From JAKQHY01 sp034429475 (GTDB lineage: Bacteria; Chloroflexota; Anaerolineae; B4-G1; SLSP01), in the NCBI GenBank assembly GCA_034429475.1, contig DAOUGD010000122.1, forward strand, positions 1 through 55,858: a DNA stretch of 55,858 nt. The letters run 5' to 3'. Shown here in pieces: positions 35,834 through 44,161 of this stretch. The notes under the pieces were generated by a model, which was not told the DNA's origin, did not search any database, and saw only the letters and a list, made by a program, of their open reading frames with translations. Positions within the stretch are counted from its first letter, which is position 1. Each line of letters opens with the position of its first letter. A program made the translations under genes and the position numbers.

Positions 35834-36618
35834 GTATCGGCCAAAAATTCTAAGATGGTGGTGTGGAAGCGGTCGGTTTCATCCAACATCGGGAAATGGC
35901 CGGAATGCTCAAAATAATGCACGGTGTGCTCTTTAACGCCCTTAAGTATCAGGTCACCCTGTTTAGGGTGGACAATGTTATCTTTGAGGCCATAGATCCC
36001 CATCGCCGGAACACGAAATTCTTTTAAGCGCGGACGCAAATCGGTATGCCGCAAATCACGAATACTGGCGGAAAACGACTCGGCGGTCGTGCGCGAAAGG
36101 TCTTTTTCCAGCATATCGTACAGGGTGCGCCAATCCTTGGCATACGAGAGCGCGAGTATCTTCGTGAGGGTGGGCAAGACTCCCGGAACAGTGTAAAGAA
36201 GTCGCGCGATTTGCCGATACCCCGACACCTTCAGCAGGAAACTCAAACTTGACCCGACGATAGGCGAACCCACCACCGCGACCTTAGAGACTCTTTGTGG
36301 ATGCGCCAAAGTCAGGCTCAAGGAGACGGTGCCCCCCATCGAATGGCCCATCACCCTGGCACGATCCAACCCCATGCGCTCCATAAACTGCTCAACCATT
36401 TCCACGTATTCGGAAACGGAAAAAGAGCCTTGCTTGGCCGAATCGCCAAATCCCCAAAAGTCCAATGCATAAGTCTTATAACCCCGCACCGCCAGGTATT
36501 CCATCGTTGAGTACCAATAACTCCACGAGCCAAGCCAGCAATGCAAGAGCACCACCGGCTTGCCGCGCCCGACGGTTTCGTAGTGAACAATCCCCCCATC
36601 TGTGACAAAGGAACTCAT
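35830..36618 (-). CDS. Alpha/beta hydrolase (intact catalytic triad)
   Basis: A 262-residue alpha/beta hydrolase paralogous to the protein at 25637-26425; both share GRGKP, LGSW and ALDFWGFGDS. Here the nucleophile elbow is GHSMGG with Ser93, and Asp (GLKDNIVHP) and His (HSGHFPMLDET) complete the triad. It is probably an esterase, lipase or acyl-transfer enzyme; the substrate is unknown. It overlaps the V4R gene and is the first gene of the lipid-like run 36618-32847. The ATG at 36618 is conventional. Confidence 0.9.
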   Translation of the reverse strand: MSSFVTDGGIVHYETVGRGKPVVLLHCWLGSWSYWYSTMEYLAVRGYKTYALDFWGFGDSAKQGSFSVSEYVEMVEQFMERMGLDRARVMGHSMGGTVSLSLTLAHPQRVSKVAVVGSPIVGSSLSFLLKVSGYRQIARLLYTVPGVLPTLTKILALSYAKDWRTLYDMLEKDLSRTTAESFSASIRDLRHTDLRPRLKEFRVPAMGIYGLKDNIVHPKQGDLILKGVKEHTVHYFEHSGHFPMLDETDRFHTTILEFLADT

Positions 36619-36708
36619 GCTATCGTACCCTACCTGGTCTCACTCAATCATACCACAGACAAACTTTTCGCAACAAAAACAGGCCGTTGCAGTTAGGTTA
36701 AAAAAGGA

Positions 36709-37242
36709 TTACTCCTCATCCATCAATTCAATAATCGAATACAATAGCTCGAGCAACACTTTCTTGACACTTTCTTTGTCGGTAGCTACACACGGCACCA
36801 CTTTAACGCTCGATTCTACCCGCAGCACGATACGCAAGTCTTCCGGCGGCCAGGCGTCGTCCAGGTCCTGTTTATTGGCCCCTACAATATAAGGAACAGG
36901 GGAATAGCTACGGAAAGTGTCCAAAATACGGCGCGCTTCGCGGAAAGTCTCCGGGCGAGTGCTGTCCACTAACACCACGAATCCCAGCATCCCTTCGGAT
37001 AGGATTTCCCACATAAAGTCAAACCGTTTCTGCCCAGGAGTGCCAAACAAATAAAGAATTAATTCTTCATCAATGGTAATTCGTCCGAAGTCCATCGCCA
37101 CTGTCGTCTGTGACTTAATCCGCTCAGACTCACGCGTGATCTTGCGATCCGTCGAAACCACGTCAATTTCGCTGATACTCTGAATGAACTCTGTCTTCCC
37201 AGAGTTAAAAGGCCCGGTGACAACAATCTTAAGTGTCTGCAT
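36709..37242 (-). CDS. Small Ras-like GTPase (COG2229/CvnD-like)
   Basis: A 177-residue GTPase. KIVVTGPFNSGKTEFIQSIS is the P-loop, TTVAMDFGRI gives the switch I Thr, LFGTPGQKRFDFMWEIL is switch II with GTPGQ in place of DTAGQ, and VGANKQDLDD is the base-specificity motif. These are marks of the COG2229 group, which in actinobacterial conservons works with Roadblock/LC7 proteins. None is seen here; instead the DUF4388 gene is just upstream (3-base gap), so that protein is the likely partner. It may control a membrane-linked or polarity process. Confidence 0.9.
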   Translation of the reverse strand: MQTLKIVVTGPFNSGKTEFIQSISEIDVVSTDRKITRESERIKSQTTVAMDFGRITIDEELILYLFGTPGQKRFDFMWEILSEGMLGFVVLVDSTRPETFREARRILDTFRSYSPVPYIVGANKQDLDDAWPPEDLRIVLRVESSVKVVPCVATDKESVKKVLLELLYSIIELMDEE

Positions 37243-37245
37243 AGA

Positions 37246-38112
37246 CTACAACTCCCGAATTTTATTCATTAACTTTTGAATAACGTTCCGCTTGACAGCA
37301 GGCGGCCGCATCTCCGGCCCTACAACAGCGGGTTTACCCCCAGCCGGCTGACCGGCCGACCCAGCCGCGGCGGTTGGTCCCCCTGGCCCTGCCGGGCGCT
37401 GAGGGCGGATGACCTCAACCAATCCCGCTTGAATCAAGCTATAAATGATTTTACGAATTTGTACCTCGTTCATGTTGTTGAATTGGGCAATTTGACGCAC
37501 GGTGTTGCGGGGATTGATAAAGGAAATGACACGCCACTCTTCAACACTGAGGTTAATGTCACGCAGGGGAGTTGTAGGGCGCTCGGCAAATTTCAGCGAT
37601 ACATCCAGGTCGGGAAGTTCATCCTGGAGACGCTCCCATTCCTTCAGGCGCCGGCTGCCCTCCATAATCACATTTTCAAGAGCAATTGAAGTAGTAATCT
37701 TGCCCTGAACCGGTAATTTCGATGGCTCAAATCTAAAGGTCCCCTCATTCCAGGAGAAAATCTGATAAACCAGCTCGAGAACGTATTCGCGGATATTCTT
37801 GGCCACCGCCTGATGTTGTAAACGCTTGCCCGTCACCAGGACACTGGCAATGTCCTGATCCGATTTGTTCGGCATATTTGTAACAATCATGCGCACTTGT
37901 TCGGCGGTGAATACCCCGGCGCGCTGCAAAATTGCCAACAAGCTATCATCTATACCCGCCATCGCCGCGTAAATTAACTTACCTTCGCGAAAACACAGGT
38001 AGGCATCTTTGGGGCCGCCTTCAAGGTAAAGAGAGCCTGTTTTACGGGCCAGGTTAATGAGGTTCAGCAATTGCGTGATGCCAAAATCTTCCAAGTTGCC
38101 TTTTAGCGCCAT
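37246..38112 (-). CDS. DUF4388 domain protein with winged-helix-like C-terminus
   Basis: A 288-residue protein. The N-terminal DUF4388 domain (PF14332, related to the PatA N-terminus) reads GNLEDFGITQLLNLINLARK, then TGSLYLEGGPKDAYLCFREG and LIYAAM. Residues ~190-240 look like a winged helix (EEWRVISFINPRNTVRQIAQ, EVQIRKIIYSLIQAGLVEVI). A Pro/Gly/Ala-rich linker precedes a short basic tail. Such proteins occur beside GTPases and two-component genes in Chloroflexota, Myxococcota and Deinococcota and may act as adaptors or effectors. It is the first gene of the GTPase pair. The 154-base gap to recN shows no clear terminator. Confidence 0.85.
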   Translation of the reverse strand: MALKGNLEDFGITQLLNLINLARKTGSLYLEGGPKDAYLCFREGKLIYAAMAGIDDSLLAILQRAGVFTAEQVRMIVTNMPNKSDQDIASVLVTGKRLQHQAVAKNIREYVLELVYQIFSWNEGTFRFEPSKLPVQGKITTSIALENVIMEGSRRLKEWERLQDELPDLDVSLKFAERPTTPLRDINLSVEEWRVISFINPRNTVRQIAQFNNMNEVQIRKIIYSLIQAGLVEVIRPQRPAGPGGPTAAAGSAGQPAGGKPAVVGPEMRPPAVKRNVIQKLMNKIREL

Positions 38113-38266
38113 TTCCGACCGTCCTTGATCATAAATAAGAAAATACTCAGGAGCGACCTATCGTACTATAAGGTTAGCCAAAGCTACGATCACAATTTCT
38201 GTAAACGTCACAATCATAATCATTATAAACGGCTTCTAGCATTGGGCAAATTCGGCAAGAATCAAG

Positions 38267-40096
38267 TTAGATCATAGCTACTACGGCTTGCTTCATTCCC
38301 TGAGCCTGCTCCAGGATTTCCAGGGCGCCCTGATGCGCCGCTTCCCCCAGGGTTCCCAGCATTTGCGACAGTTCCCCCACCCGCGCCTCGTGTTCCAGGC
38401 GTGTCACCTGGGTGACGGTACGTCCATCCGCAATGTGTTTATGTACCTTGAAGTGACTGTCCCCAAACCCGGCCAACTGGGGTAGGTGCGTGATACACAA
38501 CACCTGGTGGCCCTGCGATTCTGACATATCATCCCCCACGGTGAGCTGCCACAGTTTGGCGCCGACGACAGCGCCAATACGCCCACCAATTCCCTGGTCA
38601 ATTTCATCAAAAATAAGAGTCGGCGTGCGGTCAGCCCGCGACAGCACGGTTTTCAGCGCCAACATCAACCGCGCGGTTTCGCCGCCGGACGCGATGCGGG
38701 TCATCGGCTTCAATCCCTCCCCCACATTCGGCGCGACCAGAAATTCGGCCTCATCCATGCCGGTGCCGTCAAAAGCGGCGCGCGTCACACTGGGCGTGTC
38801 GTCGGATTCTACACCGGTATCCGTCACTGTGAGGGCGGCGGGCAGGGCATGGACTAGGGGGAGGCCGTCGCCCGTCTGCCGCCATCGGAAGGCCACGCCC
38901 AACCGCGTCCCGCTCATGCGCAGGTCATTGAGTTCGACCTCGACGCCCTTGCACAAGTTCGCTGAGGCCGCCTGCCGCTTCTCAGAGAGTTCCTGGCATA
39001 ACTTTGCGCATGTTTCTAGCAAATCGGCTTCTTGCGCGGACAGTTCGCTGATGCGCTCGTCGCTGTGCTCCAACGTCTCTAACTCGGCGGCCACCTCTTT
39101 CCCATATACAATGACATCCGCAATACTGCCGCCATACTTGCGCTCTAACTGCCGCAGCAGCGACAGCCGGGCTTCCACCCAGGCCAGCCGCTTCGGGTTA
39201 AACTCCACATCGCCCAGGTAGTTCCGCAACGTGCGCGCCACATCCTCCAATTGATACCCCACTTCGTCCAATGTCTGCGCCTGCGGAGCCAACCTGGTAT
39301 CAATTCGCGCCAGTGCAGCCATGTCGCGCTGTCCCTGTCCCAACACATCCAACACGGAGGGCGCCCCTTCTGCGCCCTCTTCCAACAGCGTCACCAACTC
39401 CGACGCCAGGGAAGACAATTGCTCCGCATTGGAGAGCCGCACCAGCTCGGCCTCTAACTCGCTCTGCTCATGGGGCTGCAATCGTGCATCGGTGATCTCG
39501 CTGACCTGGAACCGCAGCAGATCAATCCGCTGCATTCGCTCTCGCTCACTTTGGCGCAGGTGCGCGAGTTCACGGCGGACGACCTGCACTTCGCGCACGA
39601 TCCCCTCCACCTGCGTGCGCAGCTCTCCCAACCCGGCAAACCGATCCAACAGGTTCAGATGCTCGCCCACGCGCAACAGGCTCAAATGCTCACTCTGACC
39701 GTGAACGTCTACCAAAGTCTCGGCGATCTCCCGCATGATGTTCAAGGAAACCATCCGCCCATTGACCCGCGCCACAGCCCGCCCATTGGCGCGCAGTTCC
39801 CGGCTCAACCACAGCGAATCGGGAGCATCACCTTCTAGCCCCTCGCGTTCCAACAGCGATGCCAGCCATTCCTGCTGCGCCGGGGGCAAAATGAACAATC
39901 CCTCGACACGCGCACGCGCCGCCCCTGTCCGCAGCAGCGTCATGTCGGCCCGCCCACCGAGCAACAACGTCACCGCATCAATCAAGATGGACTTGCCGGC
40001 GCCGGTTTCCCCGGTCAAAATATTGAAACCGGACTCTAAGGTCAAGTGCAATTCATCAATAATCGCAAAATCTTCTATGTGCAGTTCACGTAACAC
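38267..40096 (-). CDS. recN: DNA repair protein RecN
   Basis: A 609-residue SMC-like ATPase, slightly longer than the usual ~550. The N-terminus has LRELHIEDFAIIDELHLTLE and FNILTGETGAGKSILIDAV (Walker A). A long coiled-coil middle is followed by IASGGETARLMLALKTVL (ABC signature) and TLIFDEIDQGIGGRIG (Walker B), then LCITHLPQLAGFGDSHF. It holds broken DNA ends together during recombinational repair. Start is GTG 40096. It is divergently oriented to the HMG-CoA reductase gene; the 255-base gap between them holds the promoters of both. Confidence 0.95.
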   Translation of the reverse strand: MLRELHIEDFAIIDELHLTLESGFNILTGETGAGKSILIDAVTLLLGGRADMTLLRTGAARARVEGLFILPPAQQEWLASLLEREGLEGDAPDSLWLSRELRANGRAVARVNGRMVSLNIMREIAETLVDVHGQSEHLSLLRVGEHLNLLDRFAGLGELRTQVEGIVREVQVVRRELAHLRQSERERMQRIDLLRFQVSEITDARLQPHEQSELEAELVRLSNAEQLSSLASELVTLLEEGAEGAPSVLDVLGQGQRDMAALARIDTRLAPQAQTLDEVGYQLEDVARTLRNYLGDVEFNPKRLAWVEARLSLLRQLERKYGGSIADVIVYGKEVAAELETLEHSDERISELSAQEADLLETCAKLCQELSEKRQAASANLCKGVEVELNDLRMSGTRLGVAFRWRQTGDGLPLVHALPAALTVTDTGVESDDTPSVTRAAFDGTGMDEAEFLVAPNVGEGLKPMTRIASGGETARLMLALKTVLSRADRTPTLIFDEIDQGIGGRIGAVVGAKLWQLTVGDDMSESQGHQVLCITHLPQLAGFGDSHFKVHKHIADGRTVTQVTRLEHEARVGELSQMLGTLGEAAHQGALEILEQAQGMKQAVVAMI

Positions 40097-40310
40097 GGGA
40101 CACCCTGTCTGATTTGAAAGTCTTTTCAGCGCAAGCGTCGTGCGAAAAGCGTACTAAGAGGATATACCGAATTGCCGGATAACGCAAGAATAATCGTCAT
40201 TCTTCTGAGATCAAGATCTCTTCCGGTTCACTGAAAAACCCTGAACAATGAACGCCCCCCCCAGAAAGCCTTTGCAATAAACCTGATAGATTTTGATAGG
40301 CCGTTTATGC

Positions 40311-40316
40311 TATGAT
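40311..40316 (+). promoter_or_regulatory. Possible -10 of the HMG-CoA reductase gene
   Basis: TATGAT at 40311-40316 lies 36 bases upstream of the ATG at 40352. No -35 with good spacing is visible; TTGATA at 40293 is too close. Weak call. Confidence 0.3.
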
Positions 40317-40351
40317 AGACACGTTAATCAGCCGAAACAGGAGAGGAACGC

Positions 40352-41620
40352 ATGTCGTCCACATCCCGACTATCAAAATTTTACAATCTTTCCCCGGCAG
40401 AACGGCAGGAGCATATTGCACAGCAAGCAGCCTTGACCGCCGAAGAAACCCAGGCGCTTGCGGGCGCTATGGGGCTGACGTTGTCACGCGCTGACGCTAT
40501 GGTGGAAAATGTTATTGGGATATATACTCTCCCTCTGGGCATTGCGACAAATTTCATCGTCAACGAGCGGGAAGTCCTGGTGCCGATGGTCATTGAGGAA
40601 CCCTCCGTCATCGCCGGAGCGTCGTTGGCCGCCAAGCTGGCCCGCGCGGGCGGCGGATTTGTGGCAACTACAGATGCCCCGGTGATGATTGGGCAAATTC
40701 AATTGGTGGATGTCCCTGATCCGCACGCGGGCAAAGTGGAGATTCTGGCTCACAAAGAGGAATTGCTGGCCGTTGCCAACCAGGTAGACCCGGTTCTGGT
40801 CGGATTGGGCGGCGGCGCGCGCGGCGTGCAGGTGCATCTCCTCGATGACGCGCCCGCGATGGTCATTGTCCATTTACTTTACGACGTGCGCGACGCGATG
40901 GGCGCCAACGCCGTCAACACGGCCTGCGAGCGTATCGCGCCGCAGTTGGAAACCCTCTCTGGCGGACGCGCGCTGCTGCGCATCCTGAGCAACCTGGCGG
41001 ATCAGCGTCTCGCCTATGCCAAAGTCGCCATCCCGGAGGATACGCTGGCCTTTGACGCCTTCAGCGGCGCGGATGTGGCGCAGGGCATTGAGCAAGCGGC
41101 GGCTTTCGCGGCTGCCGATCCTTACCGGGCCGCCACCCACAACAAAGGCATTATGAACGGCGTGGATGCCGTCGTGCTGGCGACCGGCAACGACTGGCGC
41201 GCCATCGAAGCAGGGGCGCACGCTTACGCGGCCCGTAGCGGACGTTACACCAGCCTCAGCACGTGGCGGCGCACCGGGCGCGGCGAGCTGGTCGGCACAT
41301 TGGAGACGCCGCTTGCGCTCGGTATCGTGGGAGGCGCCACGCGGGTTCATCCCACCGCGCGCGTCGCACTGAAGCTCATGGGCGTGCAAACCGCCCGCGA
41401 ACTGGCCGAAGTGGTCGTCAGCGTGGGATTGGCGCAGAACCTGGCCGCCCTCCGCGCCCTGGCGACCGAAGGCATCCAGCGCGGTCACATGAGCCTGCAC
41501 GCCCGGCAAGTCGCCATGGCCGCGGGCGCAACCGGCGCCGACATCACCCGCGTCGCCGAGGCCATGATTGCCCAGGGCGTCATCCGCACCGACATAGCCG
41601 AGAAACTCTTGCGGTCGTGA
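40352..41620 (+). CDS. Hydroxymethylglutaryl-CoA reductase, class II
   Basis: A 422-residue class II HMG-CoA reductase (P. mevalonii enzyme 428). VENVIGIYTLPLGIA (near 51-65), the catalytic Glu in IEEPSVIAG (residue 83), DAMGANAVNT (the class II dinucleotide motif), THNKGIMNG (catalytic Lys), ATGNDWRA (catalytic Asp) and GHMSLHARQVA (catalytic His) are all present. Class II enzymes reduce HMG-CoA to mevalonate or run in reverse. The neighbouring HMG-CoA synthase and thiolase argue for synthesis of mevalonate for isoprenoids. It starts at ATG 40352 with AGGAGAGG upstream and is the first gene of the plus-strand run. Confidence 0.95.
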   Translation: MSSTSRLSKFYNLSPAERQEHIAQQAALTAEETQALAGAMGLTLSRADAMVENVIGIYTLPLGIATNFIVNEREVLVPMVIEEPSVIAGASLAAKLARAGGGFVATTDAPVMIGQIQLVDVPDPHAGKVEILAHKEELLAVANQVDPVLVGLGGGARGVQVHLLDDAPAMVIVHLLYDVRDAMGANAVNTACERIAPQLETLSGGRALLRILSNLADQRLAYAKVAIPEDTLAFDAFSGADVAQGIEQAAAFAAADPYRAATHNKGIMNGVDAVVLATGNDWRAIEAGAHAYAARSGRYTSLSTWRRTGRGELVGTLETPLALGIVGGATRVHPTARVALKLMGVQTARELAEVVVSVGLAQNLAALRALATEGIQRGHMSLHARQVAMAAGATGADITRVAEAMIAQGVIRTDIAEKLLRS

Positions 41621-41641
41621 AACGTAAAACGTGAAACGTGA
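41616..41641. repeat. GTAAAACGTGAAACGTGA repeat, left copy
   Basis: The 18 bases 41624-41641 are found again, inverted and without mismatch, at 44670-44687. The copy starts at the HMG-CoA reductase stop and runs on into GACTTTCGACTTTCGACTTT, another short tandem phrase (41660-41679). Confidence 0.75.
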
Positions 41642-41700
41642 TGTTCTCACAGTGTTTTTGACTTTCGACTTTCGACTTTGGACTATTTTTGGAGGTTTTT

Positions 41701-42756
41701 GTGAGTGACGGACACATCATGCATCCACAACGTCCTGTAGGGATTGTAGGGTACGGCTCCTACATCCCCATGTACCGCATCACCAATGCCGAAATCGCGC
41801 GGGTGTGGGGGCATGAGTCCGGGCCGATCAAAGAGAAGGCCGTTGCCGGGCTGGATGAGGACACCATCACGATTGCGCTTGAGGCGGCGCGCAATGCTCT
41901 GGCGCGCGCCGCCATCGCCCCGGAAGCGCTGCGGGCCGTGTGGGTCGGCAGTGAGTCGCCCCCTTATGCGGTAAAGCCGTCGGCCACCATCGTGGCGGAA
42001 GCCTTGGGCGCTACACCCTATCTGCTGGCCGGCGACATGCAATTTGCCTGCAAAGCTGGCACAGAGGCACTGCAAGCCGCGCTCGGTCTGGTGGGATCCG
42101 GCATGGGCGACTACGCCCTGGCGATTGGCGCGGACACCGCCCAGGGCCGCCCTGGCGACGAATTGGAGTTCACGGCGGCCAGCGGCGGCACAGCCCTGAT
42201 CGTCGGGCCGGCGGAGGCCGCCGTGGCGGTGTGTCGCGGCTCGCTTTCCTACGTCACCGACACCCCCGATTTCTGGCGGCGGGCGCACGAACAGTACCCA
42301 CGCCACGGGGGACGTTTCACCGGCGAGCCAGGCTACTTCCACCACATCCAATCGGCCGCCGAAGCCATTTTGGAGGAAATGGGGCTACGAGCGCCGGATT
42401 TCGCTTATGCCATTTTTCACCAACCCAACGTCAAATTCCCGTTGCGGGCCGGCAGCCGGTTGGGATTCACCAAACAACAACTGGCGCCGGGCATGGTGAG
42501 TGATGTCGTCGGCAACACTTATGCGGGCGCGGCCATCACCGGCTTCTCCGCCGTGCTGGACATCGCCCAAGCCGGCGACCGCATCCTACTTGCCAGCTTC
42601 GGTTCTGGGGCCGGCTCGGATGCTTTCGTCTGGGAAGTCACCGACGCCATCACGGTGCAGCAGGAGCGCGCTCCCAAAGTGGCCGATTACATTCGCCGCC
42701 GCACCGAGATTGACTACGCGCTGTACACGCGCTATCGCGGCAAACTCGCTATGTGA
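41701..42756 (+). CDS. Hydroxymethylglutaryl-CoA synthase (archaeal type)
   Basis: About 350 residues, the length of archaeal HMG-CoA synthases. PVGIVGYGSYIPMYRI is the N-terminus, KEKAVAGLDEDTITIALEAA holds the catalytic Glu, GDMQFACKAGTEALQAAL the acyl-accepting Cys, FAYAIFHQPNVKFP the His, and SFGSGAGSDAF the C-terminal motif. It condenses acetyl-CoA with acetoacetyl-CoA. I chose the GTG at 41701 because GGAGG lies at 41691-41695; an ATG at 41719 and a TTG at 41689 are alternatives. It is followed by the thiolase, its usual partner, with a dispersed hairpin in the 84-base gap. Confidence 0.93.
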   Translation: MSDGHIMHPQRPVGIVGYGSYIPMYRITNAEIARVWGHESGPIKEKAVAGLDEDTITIALEAARNALARAAIAPEALRAVWVGSESPPYAVKPSATIVAEALGATPYLLAGDMQFACKAGTEALQAALGLVGSGMGDYALAIGADTAQGRPGDELEFTAASGGTALIVGPAEAAVAVCRGSLSYVTDTPDFWRRAHEQYPRHGGRFTGEPGYFHHIQSAAEAILEEMGLRAPDFAYAIFHQPNVKFPLRAGSRLGFTKQQLAPGMVSDVVGNTYAGAAITGFSAVLDIAQAGDRILLASFGSGAGSDAFVWEVTDAITVQQERAPKVADYIRRRTEIDYALYTRYRGKLAM

Positions 42757-42764
42757 AAATTTTA

Positions 42765-42826
42765 TCAACGGATTCAACCGATTTTTACGGAGAACTTTTC
42801 CGTTGAATCCGTGCAATCCGTTGAGT
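42765..42826. repeat. Dispersed hairpin repeat, copy B
   Basis: TCAACGGATTCAACCGATTT leads into TTCCGTTGAATCCGTGCAAT and ends TCCGTTGAG. This is the same inverted-repeat phrase as at 21376, 49645 and 54670. It lies between the HMG-CoA synthase and thiolase genes, so it is transcribed within that operon. Confidence 0.8.
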
Positions 42827-42840
42827 CTTGAGGAGATTTT

Positions 42841-44001
42841 ATGCGTGATGTAGCCATCATCGGAGTAGGGCAAACCCCCGTGGGTGAACATTGGACGACG
42901 AGCGTCCGCCATCTGGCGTTTGAGGCTGCGTCAAATGCCCTGCGCGACGCCAACATTGAGAAGGTGGATGCCGTCTATGTCGGCAACATGCTCTCCGGTG
43001 AAATCACCGGTCAGTCACACCTAGGCGCGTTGGCGGTGGATTTCATGGGGATGAACGGCGTCGAAGCCCTGCGCATCGAATCTGCCTGCGCGTCAGGGGC
43101 CGCGGCGCTGCACGTCGGCTACATAGCCGTCGCCAGTGAGCTGGTTGACCTGGCGCTGGTGTTGGGCGTTGAGAAAATGACTGACACGTCGGGACGGCAG
43201 ACCACCGCGATGCTGGCGATGGCCGCCGACGCCGAATACGAGGTCAGCCAGGGGATTTCTTTTGTGGCGCTGAACGCGATGTTGATGCGCCGGTACATGC
43301 ATGAATATGGCTGGAAGCGCCAGGATTTTGCCAATTTCGCCGTCAACGCGCACGCCAACGGAATGAACAATCCCAACGCGATGTTTCACATGAAGATTAC
43401 GCCGGAGGCGTATATGCACGGCGCGATGATCGCCGATCCGGTGGGCCTGCTGGATGCTTCGCCGGTCTGCGATGGGGCGGCGGCCGTCGTTCTTGCGCCG
43501 GCGCGCTATGCGCGCATCCTCAACCCTGCCCCGGTCAAGATTCGCGCCTCAGCGGTGGCAACGATGCCGTTAGCCATTCACGACCGCAAGGACCCGCTTG
43601 CCCTGGAAGCATCCGTGCTCTCGTCGCAGCGCGCCTACAAACAGGCCAACGTCAAACCGGAGGAAATTGACTTCTTTGAACTGCACGACGCCTTCACCAT
43701 CATGGCGGCCCTGAGTCTGGAGGCCGCCGGATTCGCCTCCAGGGGACAGGGCGTGCGGATGGCGCTGGATGGCGACATTATGCTGCAAGGCCGATTGCCC
43801 ACCTGTACGATGGGCGGGTTGAAGGCGCGCGGACATCCGGTGGGCGCCACCGGCATCTATCAGATCGTGGAAAGCGTGTTACAATTGCGCGGATTGGCCG
43901 GCCCCAACCAGGTAGGGAACGCGCGCCTGGGGATGGCGCAAAACATCGGCGGCAGCGGGGCTACCATCATCACGCATATTTTGGAAGCTATGGATGAATG
44001 A
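42841..44001 (+). CDS. Thiolase (archaeal-type acetyl-CoA acetyltransferase)
   Basis: A 386-residue thiolase of the SCP-x/archaeal type. RDVAIIGVGQTPVGEH is the N-terminus. ESACASGAAALHVGY carries the nucleophilic Cys83, FFELHDAFTIMAAL the NEAF-like loop (here LHDAF), and GGLKARGHPVGATGIYQI the final His region. It joins two acetyl-CoA units to acetoacetyl-CoA. In archaea this enzyme, HMG-CoA synthase and a DUF35 protein form a single complex that passes acetoacetyl-CoA along. All three are present here in that order. AGGAG precedes the ATG. Confidence 0.93.
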   Translation: MRDVAIIGVGQTPVGEHWTTSVRHLAFEAASNALRDANIEKVDAVYVGNMLSGEITGQSHLGALAVDFMGMNGVEALRIESACASGAAALHVGYIAVASELVDLALVLGVEKMTDTSGRQTTAMLAMAADAEYEVSQGISFVALNAMLMRRYMHEYGWKRQDFANFAVNAHANGMNNPNAMFHMKITPEAYMHGAMIADPVGLLDASPVCDGAAAVVLAPARYARILNPAPVKIRASAVATMPLAIHDRKDPLALEASVLSSQRAYKQANVKPEEIDFFELHDAFTIMAALSLEAAGFASRGQGVRMALDGDIMLQGRLPTCTMGGLKARGHPVGATGIYQIVESVLQLRGLAGPNQVGNARLGMAQNIGGSGATIITHILEAMDE

Positions 44002-44099
44002 CCCGTTGAAACGTGAACTGTGGTGGCGTTATAGTCAGCTCATCACGGTGTGTCTCACGTTTCACGCATCTGGAATTGTGTGGGATGACCTAAATACCA

Positions 44100-44129
44100 T
44101 TGCTTTCGTTAGCATATCCATGCTATAAT
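44100..44129 (+). promoter_or_regulatory. Promoter of the DUF35 gene, overlapping a palindrome
   Basis: TTGCTT (44100-44105) and TATAAT (44124-44129) are 18 bases apart, with an extended TG before the -10 (TGCTATAAT). The palindrome TAGCAT-ATCC-ATGCTA (44110-44125) overlaps the -10, as an operator might. The ATG at 44162 follows 32 bases on, with AGGAG at 44151-44155. Confidence 0.65.
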
Positions 44130-44161
44130 CATAAGTAATAAAACAGTTAGAGGAGAAACCT

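Noticed and set aside
40293..40316. Full sigma-70 promoter TTGATA/TATGAT before HMG-CoA reductase
   Set aside because: The two boxes are only 12 bases apart, too close for a standard promoter. Only the -10 is kept, at low confidence.
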